Below the pieces are notes generated by a model, which saw only the letters and a program-made list of their open reading frames with translations, was not told the DNA's origin and made no database searches. From NCBI GenBank assembly GCA_964405685.1, contig CAYOOP010000001.1, positions 372,001 to 436,000 on the forward strand: a stretch of 64,000 bases of DNA, given 5' to 3'. Both the position numbers and the translations under genes were made by a program. Source of the stretch: CAYOOP01 sp964405685 (GTDB lineage: Bacteria; Pseudomonadota; Alphaproteobacteria; Rickettsiales; SXRF01). The number at the start of each line of letters is the position of its first letter. Positions within the stretch are counted from its first letter, which is position 1. Of the stretch, positions 1-7,479 are shown piece after piece.

Positions 1-544
1 CCGCGACCACCTCAATCACCTCCGGCACATAGTGCTTGAGCATGCTTTCGATGCCTTGTTTTAAGGTGGCGGTGGAGCTGGGGCAGCCGGAGCAGGCGCC
101 GTGGAGTTCGAGTTCCACCACACCGTCTTTGAAATCGTGAAAAATAATATCGCCGCCGTCTTGTGCGACGGCGGGGCGGACGCGGGTTTCGATCAGCTCT
201 TTGATTTGGGTGACGATTTCGCTGTCGGGTTCGGACGAGGTTTCACGTTTTACGGTTTCAGTTTGAATGACGGGTTTGCCGGAGAGATAATGCTCCATGA
301 TAGCAGACAGCAGCAGAGGCTTTAAAACGTCCCAGCTTGCGGTTTCGGGTTTGGTCACGGTGATGAAATCACTCGCTAAAAACACGGCGCGTACATCCTC
401 CACTTCAAACAAGCGCTGCGCCAGAGGTGACGTTTTCGCATCGTCCGCATTCACATAAAATGCTGTCCCCGAAGGATGCACAGGTTCTTCTGGTAGAAAT
501 TTAAGCGTGTTGGGGTTCGGGGTGGATTCCGTTTGAATGAACAT
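1..544 (-). CDS. nfuA: NifU/Nfu family iron-sulfur scaffold protein (C-terminus cut by window edge)
   Basis: Reading the minus strand from the ATG at 544 gives an open frame that runs off the window at base 1, so about 181 residues are visible. The N-terminal part (MFIQTESTPNPNTLKF...) is the Nfu N-terminal domain. The C-terminal part is the NifU-like domain with the cluster-binding CxxC at Cys151 and Cys154 (GACSGCPSS). Proteins of this type receive or carry [4Fe-4S] clusters and deliver them to apo-enzymes in the cytoplasm. The family is usually about 185-195 residues, so only the last few are missing. A divergent ABC permease gene lies 125 bp away; the gap holds a small palindrome (CGCGTA-N6-TACGCG, 566-583). 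Family assignment is firm; the symbol follows the two-domain Nfu type. Confidence 0.9.
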   Translation of the reverse strand, partial: MFIQTESTPNPNTLKFLPEEPVHPSGTAFYVNADDAKTSPLAQRLFEVEDVRAVFLASDFITVTKPETASWDVLKPLLLSAIMEHYLSGKPVIQTETVKRETSSEPDSEIVTQIKELIETRVRPAVAQDGGDIIFHDFKDGVVELELHGACSGCPSSTATLKQGIESMLKHYVPEVIEVVA

Positions 545-669
545 ACAGATACTCGTTAAGCGTTTCGCGTATTGCGTTACGCGTTTCAGCCAGATATATA
601 GGCTTTCCTGCTCTAAATACAACCCCCATTCCTGCGCGGAACGCGAAACACACAACGCTTGACGAGTCC

Positions 670-1431
670 ATGAACACCATCGGCACCCTTACCCTCTGCA
701 AGCGCGAAATCTGGCGGTTTATCAAAGTCTGGAACCAGACTGTGGTTGGCCCGGTTGTTACTTCACTGCTCTTTTTAGCTATCTTGGATCTAGCCATGGG
801 CGGGGAACAACGCACGGTGGATGGCCTTCAAATGACGCAATTTATTGCCCCTGGCCTCATTATGATGGCGATTACCCAAAACGCTTTTGCCAACACCTCT
901 TCTTCGCTCATGCTCGGGAAAATTCAGGGCGTGATCATCGATATTCTCATGCCGCCACTCTCCGGTGCAGAAATCACCTTTGCGCTCGTCATCGGTGGAT
1001 TGGTGCGTGGAGTTATGGTCGGTGTTGTCGTAAGCGCCGCACTCTATGTGTTCGTACCTTTTACGGTTGCACACCCGCTTTACGCTGTTTTCCATGTGGT
1101 TGCTGCAAGCATTATGCTGGCCTTGTTTGGCGTGCTGGCGGGCATATGGTCGCAAAGTTTCGACCAGTTGGCAGCACTCACCAATTATGTGATTACCCCA
1201 CTTGCTTTTTTATCCGGCACCTTTTATTCGATCAAACACTTGCCTGCGTTTTGGTACCAGCTTTGCCATTTTAACCCCATGTTTTACATGATCGATGGTT
1301 TCCGCTATGCCATGACCGGCTATTCTGATAGCGTGCCGCTGCTTGGCTCAGCCGTCTTGCTTGGTGTGAACGTCATGCTATGGATTGCGGTGCAAGTAAT
1401 GATAACCCGTGGAACTTTTTTGAAAAACTAA
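670..1431 (+). CDS. ABC-2 type transporter permease (YadH-like)
   Basis: A 253-residue polytopic inner-membrane protein with about six hydrophobic segments, matching the length of E. coli YadH (256). It has the ABC-2 membrane layout: cytoplasmic N-terminus with WRFIKVWNQTVVGPV, then helices around residues 24-45, 58-85, 105-135, 140-165, 170-190 and 225-248. The family forms the membrane half of exporters whose substrates include polysaccharides, lipids or drugs; the substrate here cannot be read from sequence. No ATP-binding subunit is adjacent. The only other unpartnered ABC part in the window is the ATPase at 15104-15844, and pairing the two is speculation. secB starts 19 bp downstream, so the two are probably co-transcribed. 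Confidence 0.85.
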   Translation: MNTIGTLTLCKREIWRFIKVWNQTVVGPVVTSLLFLAILDLAMGGEQRTVDGLQMTQFIAPGLIMMAITQNAFANTSSSLMLGKIQGVIIDILMPPLSGAEITFALVIGGLVRGVMVGVVVSAALYVFVPFTVAHPLYAVFHVVAASIMLALFGVLAGIWSQSFDQLAALTNYVITPLAFLSGTFYSIKHLPAFWYQLCHFNPMFYMIDGFRYAMTGYSDSVPLLGSAVLLGVNVMLWIAVQVMITRGTFLKN

Positions 1432-1450
1432 CCGTCCAGGATGTAAAACC

Positions 1451-1903
1451 ATGACCGAAGCGACTGAAACTCAAGCCCCCAAACCTGCTAGCTTCGCCAT
1501 CCGCGGACAATACATTAAGGACCTCTCGTTTGAGAATCCGCACTCGCCCGATAGCCTATTGCCGCAAAAAACTGCGCCTGAAATTCAAGTGAATATCGAT
1601 ATCAAGGTCACGCGCATGAATGAAACATACTACGAAAGCACGCTCTACATCAGCGCGCGTGCTAATGGTGAAACCGGCACGCTGTTTCTGGTGGATCTTA
1701 CCTATGCGGGCATTTTTGAAGTCCAGGGCATTCCGGATGATCGTATTGAACAATTGCTGCTGGTAGACTGCCCTTTTATCCTTTTCCCTTTCGCCCGCCG
1801 GGTGGTAGCCGATGTTTCCCGGGACGGTGGATTCCCACCCCTACTTTTAGAACCCATTGATTTTCATGGGCTTTATATGCAGCGCCAGTCCAAGGATGGC
1901 TAA
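1451..1903 (+). CDS. secB: Protein-export chaperone SecB
   Basis: A 150-residue acidic protein of SecB length (E. coli 155) with the family core: the N-terminal strand FAIRGQYIKDLSFENP, the conserved IKVTRMNETYYEST strand, and the C-terminal segment LLVDCPFILFPFARR, followed by the DVSRDGGFPPLLLEPIDF helix-2 region. SecB is a homotetramer that keeps precursor proteins unfolded in the cytoplasm and passes them to SecA. It follows the ABC permease by 19 bp. In many alphaproteobacteria secB sits near the replication origin with other genes also seen here (hemE, ppsR). Confidence 0.95.
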   Translation: MTEATETQAPKPASFAIRGQYIKDLSFENPHSPDSLLPQKTAPEIQVNIDIKVTRMNETYYESTLYISARANGETGTLFLVDLTYAGIFEVQGIPDDRIEQLLLVDCPFILFPFARRVVADVSRDGGFPPLLLEPIDFHGLYMQRQSKDG

Positions 1904-2057
1904 ACTGCAACACTTGACCATTAAGTCAACGATTTTGGGCCGTTAATAGTAAATATCGTTTGATGAGAAGAAAGTCTTCGCTTATGGTCGCATCCATCGG
2001 TATGAATCTTTCGTTCATCAACCACTTAGCTTTAAGGTTATAAAAGGAATATTACTT

Positions 2058-2600
2058 ATGAAAAAGATTTTCGCTCTTGCTGCTCTCAGCGCCCTGGCTT
2101 TCGGTTCGGCTAACGCCGGCACTGTAACGCAGGACCATGCTATTGATAAATCCGGCAAACAAATTTTCGATGCTCGTGGCAACTGCGTGTTCACGAAGTG
2201 GGATGCTAAAAAAGGTGGTTGTGGTGCCGTAATCACCAGCGAAATGCGCAAAGTGTATTTCGACTTCAACTCCTCTGCGATCAAAGCGTCTGAGCGTGCT
2301 AAACTCGACAAATTGGCAAAAGCCCTCAAAACCCACAAGGGTTTTGAAAGCGTCACCATCGTTGGCCACGCTGACCAAATCGGTCACGATGCTTACAACC
2401 AAGCGCTCTCCAGCCGCCGCGCTAACGCTGTTAAGCGTTACCTCGCTGGTAAAGGCGTCCGCGTGAAAAACGTTGACCTCCGTGCGAAAGGCGAAAGCGA
2501 ACCAGTCACCAGCTGCGATTCTTCCGCTCCTCATGCTGAACTCGTGAAATGCCTGGCGGAAGATCGCCGCGTAGACATCGAATTGAACTACAAAAACTAG
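2058..2600 (+). CDS. OmpA-family outer membrane protein (peptidoglycan-binding, Pal-like)
   Basis: A 180-residue exported protein. Residues 1-20 are a classical signal peptide ending in SANA. There is no lipobox cysteine at the cleavage site, so this is not a Pal lipoprotein in the strict sense. The C-terminal OmpA/MotB domain spans about residues 62-178, starting at KVYFDFNSSAIKASERAKL. The peptidoglycan-binding signature is GHADQIGHDAYNQALSSRRA...VKRYLAGKGV, followed by RRVDIEL. Two extra cysteine pairs (around residues 48/58 and 155/167) suggest disulfides. The domain binds diaminopimelate in peptidoglycan and anchors the outer membrane. AAAAGGA 10 bp upstream of the ATG is the ribosome site, and a strong terminator follows. 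It is probably an abundant single-gene transcript. Confidence 0.9.
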   Translation: MKKIFALAALSALAFGSANAGTVTQDHAIDKSGKQIFDARGNCVFTKWDAKKGGCGAVITSEMRKVYFDFNSSAIKASERAKLDKLAKALKTHKGFESVTIVGHADQIGHDAYNQALSSRRANAVKRYLAGKGVRVKNVDLRAKGESEPVTSCDSSAPHAELVKCLAEDRRVDIELNYKN

Positions 2601-2620
2601 TTTAGGTTCGGTTAAAATAA

Positions 2621-2650
2621 AAAGGGGGGCTTTTTAGCCTCCCTTTTTTA
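2621..2650 (+). terminator. Rho-independent terminator after the OmpA-family gene
   Basis: AAAGGGGGGCT pairs with AGCCTCCCTTT (11 bp including one G-U pair) around a 4-nt loop and is followed by a T run. It starts 20 bp after the stop codon at 2600. Confidence 0.9.
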
Positions 2651-2654
2651 TTAT

Positions 2655-2745
2655 GTCATCCTGCGAATCGCGTCAGCGATTGCGCAGGATCTTTATCGTA
2701 TGGCACGAGATCCTGTGCTGACGCTTCGGCATTCCACAGGATGAC
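2655..2745. repeat. Composite palindromic intergenic repeat (REP-like)
   Basis: A 91-bp element bounded by GTCATCCTG and its reverse complement CAGGATGAC. Each half is itself a hairpin. The left half is ATCCTGCGAATCGC-GTCA-GCGATTGCGCAGGAT; the right half has ATCCTGTG paired with CACAGGAT. The halves are inverted degenerate copies of one unit. Other intergenic palindromes with GTCATCC/GGGATGAC-type ends occur at 42385-42428 and, in a minimal form, at 34481-34500. It lies between the terminator and lpdA. Confidence 0.75.
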
Positions 2746-2811
2746 GACACTTGAAAAACTCTCTAATCTGAGTTACATAAATCTTCTCTCCTCATTTCAT
2801 ACGGATTCCCC

Positions 2812-4200
2812 ATGACCACTTCATTTGACATCATTATCATCGGCGGCGGGCCGGGCGGCTATGTGTGCGCTATTCGTGCGGCACAGCTGGGCTTTAGCGT
2901 GGCGTGCGTTGAGAAACGTGGGGCACTCGGTGGTACGTGTTTGAATGTGGGGTGTATTCCTTCGAAAGCGCTGCTTGATAGCTCGGAGAAATACGAAGAA
3001 GCGACACATCACTTCGCAGATCACGGCATCAAAACCAAAGTCGAACTTGATCTAAAAACCATGATGGCGCGCAAAGACAAAGTCGTAGTTGATCTTACCA
3101 AAGGCATCGAGGGCCTCTTCAAGAAAAACAAAGTGACTTACATCACCGGCGCTGGACAAATCACCAAAGCGGGTGAAGTCACGGTCGGCAAAGATGTCTA
3201 CCAAGCCAAACACATCATCATCGCAACCGGCTCGGATATCATGCCGCTGCCGGGTGTTGCGATTGATGAAGATCGTATTGTCTCCTCGACCGGCGCACTT
3301 AAATTGCCGGAAGTGCCGGAACATCTCGTCGTCATCGGCGGCGGCGTCATTGGGCTTGAAATGGGCTCGGTGTGGAAACGTTTGGGTTCCAAGGTCACCG
3401 TCGTAGAATTCTTGGATAAAATCGGCGGCGGACTGGATAGCGAAATCGCAAAACTCTTCCAACGCACGCTTGAAAAGCAAGGCTTCGAATTCAAGCTCGG
3501 CACCAAAGTCACCGGCAGTACTGTAAAGGGTAAGAGCGTGGTGCTTACGATGGAACCTGCTGCAGGCGGCGCGAAAGAAGAATTGAAAGCAGACCGCGTA
3601 CTCGTGGCGATTGGTCGCAAACCCTATACCGAAGGTTTGGGTCTCGATAAAGTCGGCGTGAAATCAGACGAACGTGGACGTATTGTGGTCGATAGCCACT
3701 TCCAAACCAACGTGCCCGGTATTTACGCTATTGGCGACGTGATCGCCGGCCCTATGCTTGCGCATAAGGCGGAAGATGAAGGCGTGGTACTCGCAGAAAT
3801 GCTTGCAGGCCAAAAGCCGCACATTGATTACAACCTCATTCCGGGCGTGATTTACACTTGGCCAGAAGTGGCCGTTGTCGGCAAAACCGAAGAGCAATTG
3901 AAAACTGAAGGCGTTGCCTATAGCGTCGGCAAATTCCCCTTCATGGCCAACTCCCGCGGCCGCGCCGTAGGGCAGGTGGATGGCACCGTTAAGCTATTGG
4001 CAGATAAGCGAACAGACCGGGTATTGGGTGCCCACATCATCGGCCCGGATGCCGGCACGCTAATCCACGAAATCTGCATCGCCATGGAATTTGGTGGCTC
4101 GTCGGAGGACATCGCCCGTACCTGCCACGCCCACCCCACCCTAAACGAAGCCGTGAAAGAGGCCGCTTTGGCCGCTTTGGGCCGGGCCGTCCATATCTAA
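2812..4200 (+). CDS. lpdA: Dihydrolipoyl dehydrogenase (E3)
   Basis: A 462-residue flavoprotein that reoxidises dihydrolipoamide in 2-oxoacid dehydrogenase complexes or the glycine cleavage system. The FAD dinucleotide fold is GGGPGGYVCAIRAAQLG at about residues 11-27. The redox-active disulfide is C43-x4-C48 in GGTCLNVGCIPSKALL. The NAD-binding GxGxxG is VIGGGVIGLEMG at about 177-188. The second FAD motif is IYAIGDV at about 306-312, and the C-terminal active-site pair lies in HAHPTLNEA. Length is normal. It stands alone, with no E1/E2 genes beside it, so the complex it serves cannot be told from context. Confidence 0.97.
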   Translation: MTTSFDIIIIGGGPGGYVCAIRAAQLGFSVACVEKRGALGGTCLNVGCIPSKALLDSSEKYEEATHHFADHGIKTKVELDLKTMMARKDKVVVDLTKGIEGLFKKNKVTYITGAGQITKAGEVTVGKDVYQAKHIIIATGSDIMPLPGVAIDEDRIVSSTGALKLPEVPEHLVVIGGGVIGLEMGSVWKRLGSKVTVVEFLDKIGGGLDSEIAKLFQRTLEKQGFEFKLGTKVTGSTVKGKSVVLTMEPAAGGAKEELKADRVLVAIGRKPYTEGLGLDKVGVKSDERGRIVVDSHFQTNVPGIYAIGDVIAGPMLAHKAEDEGVVLAEMLAGQKPHIDYNLIPGVIYTWPEVAVVGKTEEQLKTEGVAYSVGKFPFMANSRGRAVGQVDGTVKLLADKRTDRVLGAHIIGPDAGTLIHEICIAMEFGGSSEDIARTCHAHPTLNEAVKEAALAALGRAVHI

Positions 4201-4204
4201 ATTC

Positions 4205-4245
4205 ACCGAACTGTCACAAAACCGGGTGTTAATTTAGGTTATAAT
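4205..4245 (+). promoter_or_regulatory. Promoter of the ankyrin/EF-hand gene: consensus -10 with an upstream Pho half-site
   Basis: TATAAT at 4240-4245 is a perfect -10, 21 bp before the ATG. Upstream, ACCGAACTGTCACAAAAC (4205-4222) is identical over 18 bases to the sequence containing the Pho box at 29737-29754, and its distance to the -10 differs by only 1 bp. The second CTGTCA repeat is absent here (CCGGGT instead), so this may be a half Pho box or a diverged copy. Confidence 0.5.
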
Positions 4246-4266
4246 TGAAGCTATAAGAGGGGTCTT

Positions 4267-5568
4267 ATGGCTAAAACAACTCCACTGCACGAAGCTGTAT
4301 GGAAAGGCGATATTGAAGCCATCGCCAAGCTGCGCAACGAAGCGGGCGAAAAATGGTTTGAATTGCTTACGAAGAAAACCGACCCCTTTGGCGACACGCC
4401 GCTACATATTGCAGCACGCAAAGAAAATGAAAAAGCCATCGATGAATTGTTTCGGGGGCTAACCCAAGACGAACGCGATACATTACGCGCACAAGAAGAC
4501 AGCCGAGGACGCACGCCTCCGCAATCTCTCAACAATGAGGGGGGTTCGGTTGAGAAAGTAGTGGTGGCACTTGGGAACAATCAAGACGCACCGACTGCAT
4601 CCTCCACTTCCCCCGCAAAACCAAAACGCGTCTATTCCCTGCGTGATGCCGCACTTGATAACAATGTTGCCGCTATTGTCGGAATCCGCAATGGAATGAA
4701 AAAAGAACAGTGGATAGACGCCTTGGGAGCCGAGAGCCCTCACGGGGATACACCCTTGCGTTTGGCGGTACGGGCAGGGCATGAGGAGGCTATCGCCGAA
4801 TTATTTCATGGCCTGAGTGAGGAAAAAAGAAAAGAGCTGCTGGACAAAGAAAACGCGCGCCATCGTACGCTTGCAGATGAGATGAAGCAATTTGCAAATA
4901 CTGCAAAATACGCCGCCCTAACAGCGGTGCTAGAGAGTAGGGAAGATACAGGGGTGCCTCTCATTGCCGAAACCCCTAAACCCAAAACGCCAGAAAAAGC
5001 GGAAGAGCCATTACCCCTTTTGTTTACAGCAGAAGAGCCCAAACAAAGAAATACGCCTTCCGTGGCTGATGCGCCGAAGGAAAACCCAGATGCGCCAGTC
5101 GCTGCAATACCACCCCCCGCACGTTCGTTTTTTGGTGGCACACCTGCCGAATCCAACAATCCATCACGCGACAATAAAGCATCTCAGCCACAACAAGCCC
5201 TGGGCAATATTTTGGCGCTGACTGATCACAACGACGATGGGGCAACCTCGTGGAGTGAGTTTAAAACATTCGTAGCCACACGCGGCAAAGAAGTCGCCAA
5301 ATTCCTCGATACCAACGGCGATGGAAAACTTGATGCAAGGGAGCTAGGAGGAAAAGCGCTGACAGATGCGATTGTAAATTCCGGGCTAAACTATAACGAC
5401 CCGAGAATTATAGGTGGGCTGCCAGAGGCTGCTAAAAGCTTGGCGAAGATGTTGCACCAAAGCGGCGTGGTGCATGATTACAATGCCCCTCAAAGCCCAC
5501 AGGGAAACAAGCCGCTGGCGGAGTTGACCCAGCCCATGAAAATGGGACCTAAGGTGCCGGGCGGCTAG
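4267..5568 (+). CDS. Ankyrin-repeat and EF-hand protein of unknown function
   Basis: A 433-residue soluble protein with no signal peptide or membrane segment. The N-terminus has two ankyrin-like repeat pairs, at about residues 5-75 (TPLHEAVWKGDIEAIAKLRN, then DTPLHIAARKENEKAIDELF) and about 120-195 (YSLRDAALDNNVAAIVGIRN, then DTPLRLAVRAGHEEAIAELF). A low-complexity Pro/Glu/Lys linker follows (about 225-305). Next come two canonical 12-residue EF-hand loops, D320-E331 (DHNDDGATSWSE) and D348-E359 (DTNGDGKLDARE), which should bind Ca2+. NSGL lies at 371-374. The same EF-hand plus NSGL ending occurs in the 607-residue protein at 47764-49587. Ankyrin repeats mediate protein contacts, and a host- or prey-directed role is only a possibility. 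AGAGGGG before the ATG is a good ribosome site. Confidence 0.75.
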   Translation: MAKTTPLHEAVWKGDIEAIAKLRNEAGEKWFELLTKKTDPFGDTPLHIAARKENEKAIDELFRGLTQDERDTLRAQEDSRGRTPPQSLNNEGGSVEKVVVALGNNQDAPTASSTSPAKPKRVYSLRDAALDNNVAAIVGIRNGMKKEQWIDALGAESPHGDTPLRLAVRAGHEEAIAELFHGLSEEKRKELLDKENARHRTLADEMKQFANTAKYAALTAVLESREDTGVPLIAETPKPKTPEKAEEPLPLLFTAEEPKQRNTPSVADAPKENPDAPVAAIPPPARSFFGGTPAESNNPSRDNKASQPQQALGNILALTDHNDDGATSWSEFKTFVATRGKEVAKFLDTNGDGKLDARELGGKALTDAIVNSGLNYNDPRIIGGLPEAAKSLAKMLHQSGVVHDYNAPQSPQGNKPLAELTQPMKMGPKVPGG

Positions 5569-6000
5569 TCATACCGCCTTGATCATCTTAATCGTGTGCA
5601 GAGAGACTTCTAAAAATTCATCGCCAACGACTACATATCCCTGTTTTTCGTAAAAGCCCTGCGCGGTTTTGCGGGCTTTGGTTTCAACGGTTTGAAACCC
5701 GCGCTCCCGGGCTAGATTTTCTGCAAAAATAACAAGTTGTGCTCCAATGCCTTGCCCTTGATAGTCGGGAAGCACTGCCATTTGTCGCAGGCGGATGGTG
5801 GTTTGATCGAGCGGACGCAACAGCACACAACCGATGATACGCTTGCCATCCATGGCCGCAATGTGGTACTCTCCTTCGTCCAGCGCGGTATCTTCCGGGC
5901 GTAGCTTCATATGGATAGGCTTACGCAAGACATCGTAGCGAAGGTCCAGGAGTGTTTGATACTCGGGACTAGCGAATTTTACTTCTTGAATAGAAATCAT
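5569..6000 (-). CDS. GNAT family N-acetyltransferase (ElaA-like)
   Basis: A 143-residue GCN5-related acetyltransferase. The acetyl-CoA binding motif A is RQMAVLPDYQGQGIGAQLV (about residues 91-109), followed by GFQTVETKARKTAQGFYEKQGY, the typical motif B with the conserved Tyr. The N-terminus (YQTLLDLRYDVLRKPI) resembles the ElaA/YjdJ-like subgroup. The acceptor substrate is not predictable. The gene converges on the ankyrin/EF-hand gene with no spacer between the two stop codons, and it is divergent from rpoH. Confidence 0.88.
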   Translation of the reverse strand: MISIQEVKFASPEYQTLLDLRYDVLRKPIHMKLRPEDTALDEGEYHIAAMDGKRIIGCVLLRPLDQTTIRLRQMAVLPDYQGQGIGAQLVIFAENLARERGFQTVETKARKTAQGFYEKQGYVVVGDEFLEVSLHTIKMIKAV

Positions 6001-6017
6001 AGGTTTAATCAGCGGGG

Positions 6018-6047
6018 CTTGAAATTTTTCCCTTCCGGGCCTATAAT
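6018..6047 (+). promoter_or_regulatory. rpoH promoter readable by both housekeeping sigma and sigma-32
   Basis: TTGAAA (6019-6024), 17 bp, then TATAAT (6042-6047) is a near-perfect housekeeping promoter. The same DNA reads CTTGAAA...CCTATAAT, resembling the alphaproteobacterial heat-shock promoter (CTTG, about 18 bp, CCTAT). Autoregulated rpoH with overlapping promoters is known in Caulobacter. The start codon follows at 6069 with AAGGAG as ribosome site. Confidence 0.7.
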
Positions 6048-6068
6048 AACTGACCTAAGGAGTCAACA

Positions 6069-6968
6069 ATGACCAGAGTACCACCGAGATCCAAAGCCAT
6101 AGCGATCCCAATGCCCGCTAGCATTTCGCTCGAGGATGGGTTTCGCAAATACATGCAAGCAATCGCCAAATTCCCGATGCTCTCGGCGAAGGATGAGTAC
6201 GACCTCTCCGTGCGCTGGCGCACGCACGGTGATGTCGATGCCGCGCATCAACTGGTGACCAGCCATTTGCGCTTGGTGCCCAAACTTGCCAACAAATACC
6301 GCGGCTACGGCCTGCCGATGGCCGAACTCATCGCCGAAGGTAACATCGGCCTCATGCAAGCCGTGAAGCGTTTTGAGCCCGAGCGTGGTTTTCGCTTAAC
6401 CACCTATGCCATGTGGTGGATCAAGGCTTCGATGCAAGAATATATTTTACGCTCGTGGTCACTGGTGAAAGTGGGCTCCTCTGCTGCACAAAAACGCCTG
6501 TTCTTCAACCTGCGCAAGCTGAAGAAAAAAATGGGCACAGCGCATAATTTGGAGCTTTCCGATGCGCATGTGAGCGACATCGCGCAAATACTTTCAGTTA
6601 GCAAAGAAGACGTGGTGGACATGGACCGTCGGATGACGGCGGCCGATGTGTACCTCAATTCGCCGATGAACAGCGAAGAGGGCGACGCCGAGAAAATGGA
6701 TTTTTTGGCCGACACCGCTGAGTTGCACGATGAAACGCTAGAGAAACAGCAAGAGGCCACCCGCCTTAATGCTTCGCTCGCCAGCGCGCTCGCAACACTG
6801 AATGAACGCGAACGCGAAATCATCATCAAGCGTCGCTTGCGAGATGATCCGTCGACGCTAGAAGAGCTAAGCGCTGTGTTTGGCATCTCGCGCGAACGCG
6901 TGCGCCAGATTGAAGTGCGCGCATTTGAGAAGCTGCAAAAAACCATGCTAAGCACAAAAGTCGCTTAG
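6069..6968 (+). CDS. rpoH: RNA polymerase heat-shock sigma factor RpoH (sigma-32)
   Basis: A 299-residue sigma-70 family member of alphaproteobacterial RpoH length. Region 2 is at about residues 50-120 (LVTSHLRLVPKLANKYRGYG, GNIGLMQAVKRFEPERGFRL, TYAMWWIKASMQEYILRSWS). The RpoH box QKRLFFNLRKLK, diagnostic for heat-shock sigmas, is at about 137-148. Region 4.2 near the C-terminus has LEELSAVFGISRERVRQIEVRA. It directs transcription of chaperone and protease genes. The next gene starts directly after the stop codon, an arrangement that implies translational coupling. Confidence 0.96.
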   Translation: MTRVPPRSKAIAIPMPASISLEDGFRKYMQAIAKFPMLSAKDEYDLSVRWRTHGDVDAAHQLVTSHLRLVPKLANKYRGYGLPMAELIAEGNIGLMQAVKRFEPERGFRLTTYAMWWIKASMQEYILRSWSLVKVGSSAAQKRLFFNLRKLKKKMGTAHNLELSDAHVSDIAQILSVSKEDVVDMDRRMTAADVYLNSPMNSEEGDAEKMDFLADTAELHDETLEKQQEATRLNASLASALATLNEREREIIIKRRLRDDPSTLEELSAVFGISRERVRQIEVRAFEKLQKTMLSTKVA

Positions 6969-7418
6969 ATGCTCGGTACGCTGAAAAGAATCCTAACCCC
7001 TTCTGCCGGTGCATATGCCGTCTATGCCGAGTTGGTCGCACAGTCGCGCGCACCGTTTCTTTTCACCGAATGCGGCATTCCCGATACGCTTGATGGTCGC
7101 TATGAATCGATCATTTTGCATCTGCATTTTGCTGCCCAAACCGCAACGCCCGGGTTCAAACAAACGCTTATGGAATGCTTCATTGAAGACATGGATAGGA
7201 GCCTTCGGGAGATGGGAGTAGGGGATACGGGCGTTGGCAAGCGCGTGAAGAAAATGGCTGCCGGCCTCTTTGGTCGTCTAGAGGCTTATGCGCAAGCAAA
7301 TGATGCTGCGGCGCTCAAGGACGTACTGATTCGCAATGTCTACAGCACCAGCGAAACACCCCCCACCGATGCGCAAGTCGATGCACTGGTGGCCTATATT
7401 GAGAAACGCCGCGCTTAA
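6969..7418 (+). CDS. Ubiquinol-cytochrome c chaperone family protein
   Basis: A 149-residue protein matching the CBP3-like ubiquinol-cytochrome c chaperone family. Recognisable parts are the N-terminal YAVYAELVAQSRAPFLFTE..GIPDTLDGRYE stretch, then ILHLHFAA and ECFIEDMDRSLREMGVGDTGVGKRVKKM, the most conserved block. In mitochondria CBP3 assists cytochrome b synthesis and assembly of the bc1 complex. The bacterial role is inferred from that. It begins at the base after the rpoH stop codon. It has no membrane segment. Confidence 0.88.
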   Translation: MLGTLKRILTPSAGAYAVYAELVAQSRAPFLFTECGIPDTLDGRYESIILHLHFAAQTATPGFKQTLMECFIEDMDRSLREMGVGDTGVGKRVKKMAAGLFGRLEAYAQANDAAALKDVLIRNVYSTSETPPTDAQVDALVAYIEKRRA

Positions 7419-7479
7419 TTTTTACTTGTAGGCTGAGCGTTTGCAGCTATATTTGCCTTTCACACTGAAAGGAATCCCC

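Noticed and set aside
7419..7479. Possible SAH or SAM riboswitch before ahcY
   Set aside because: Only 61 bp are available and no conserved riboswitch core or pseudoknot is visible.
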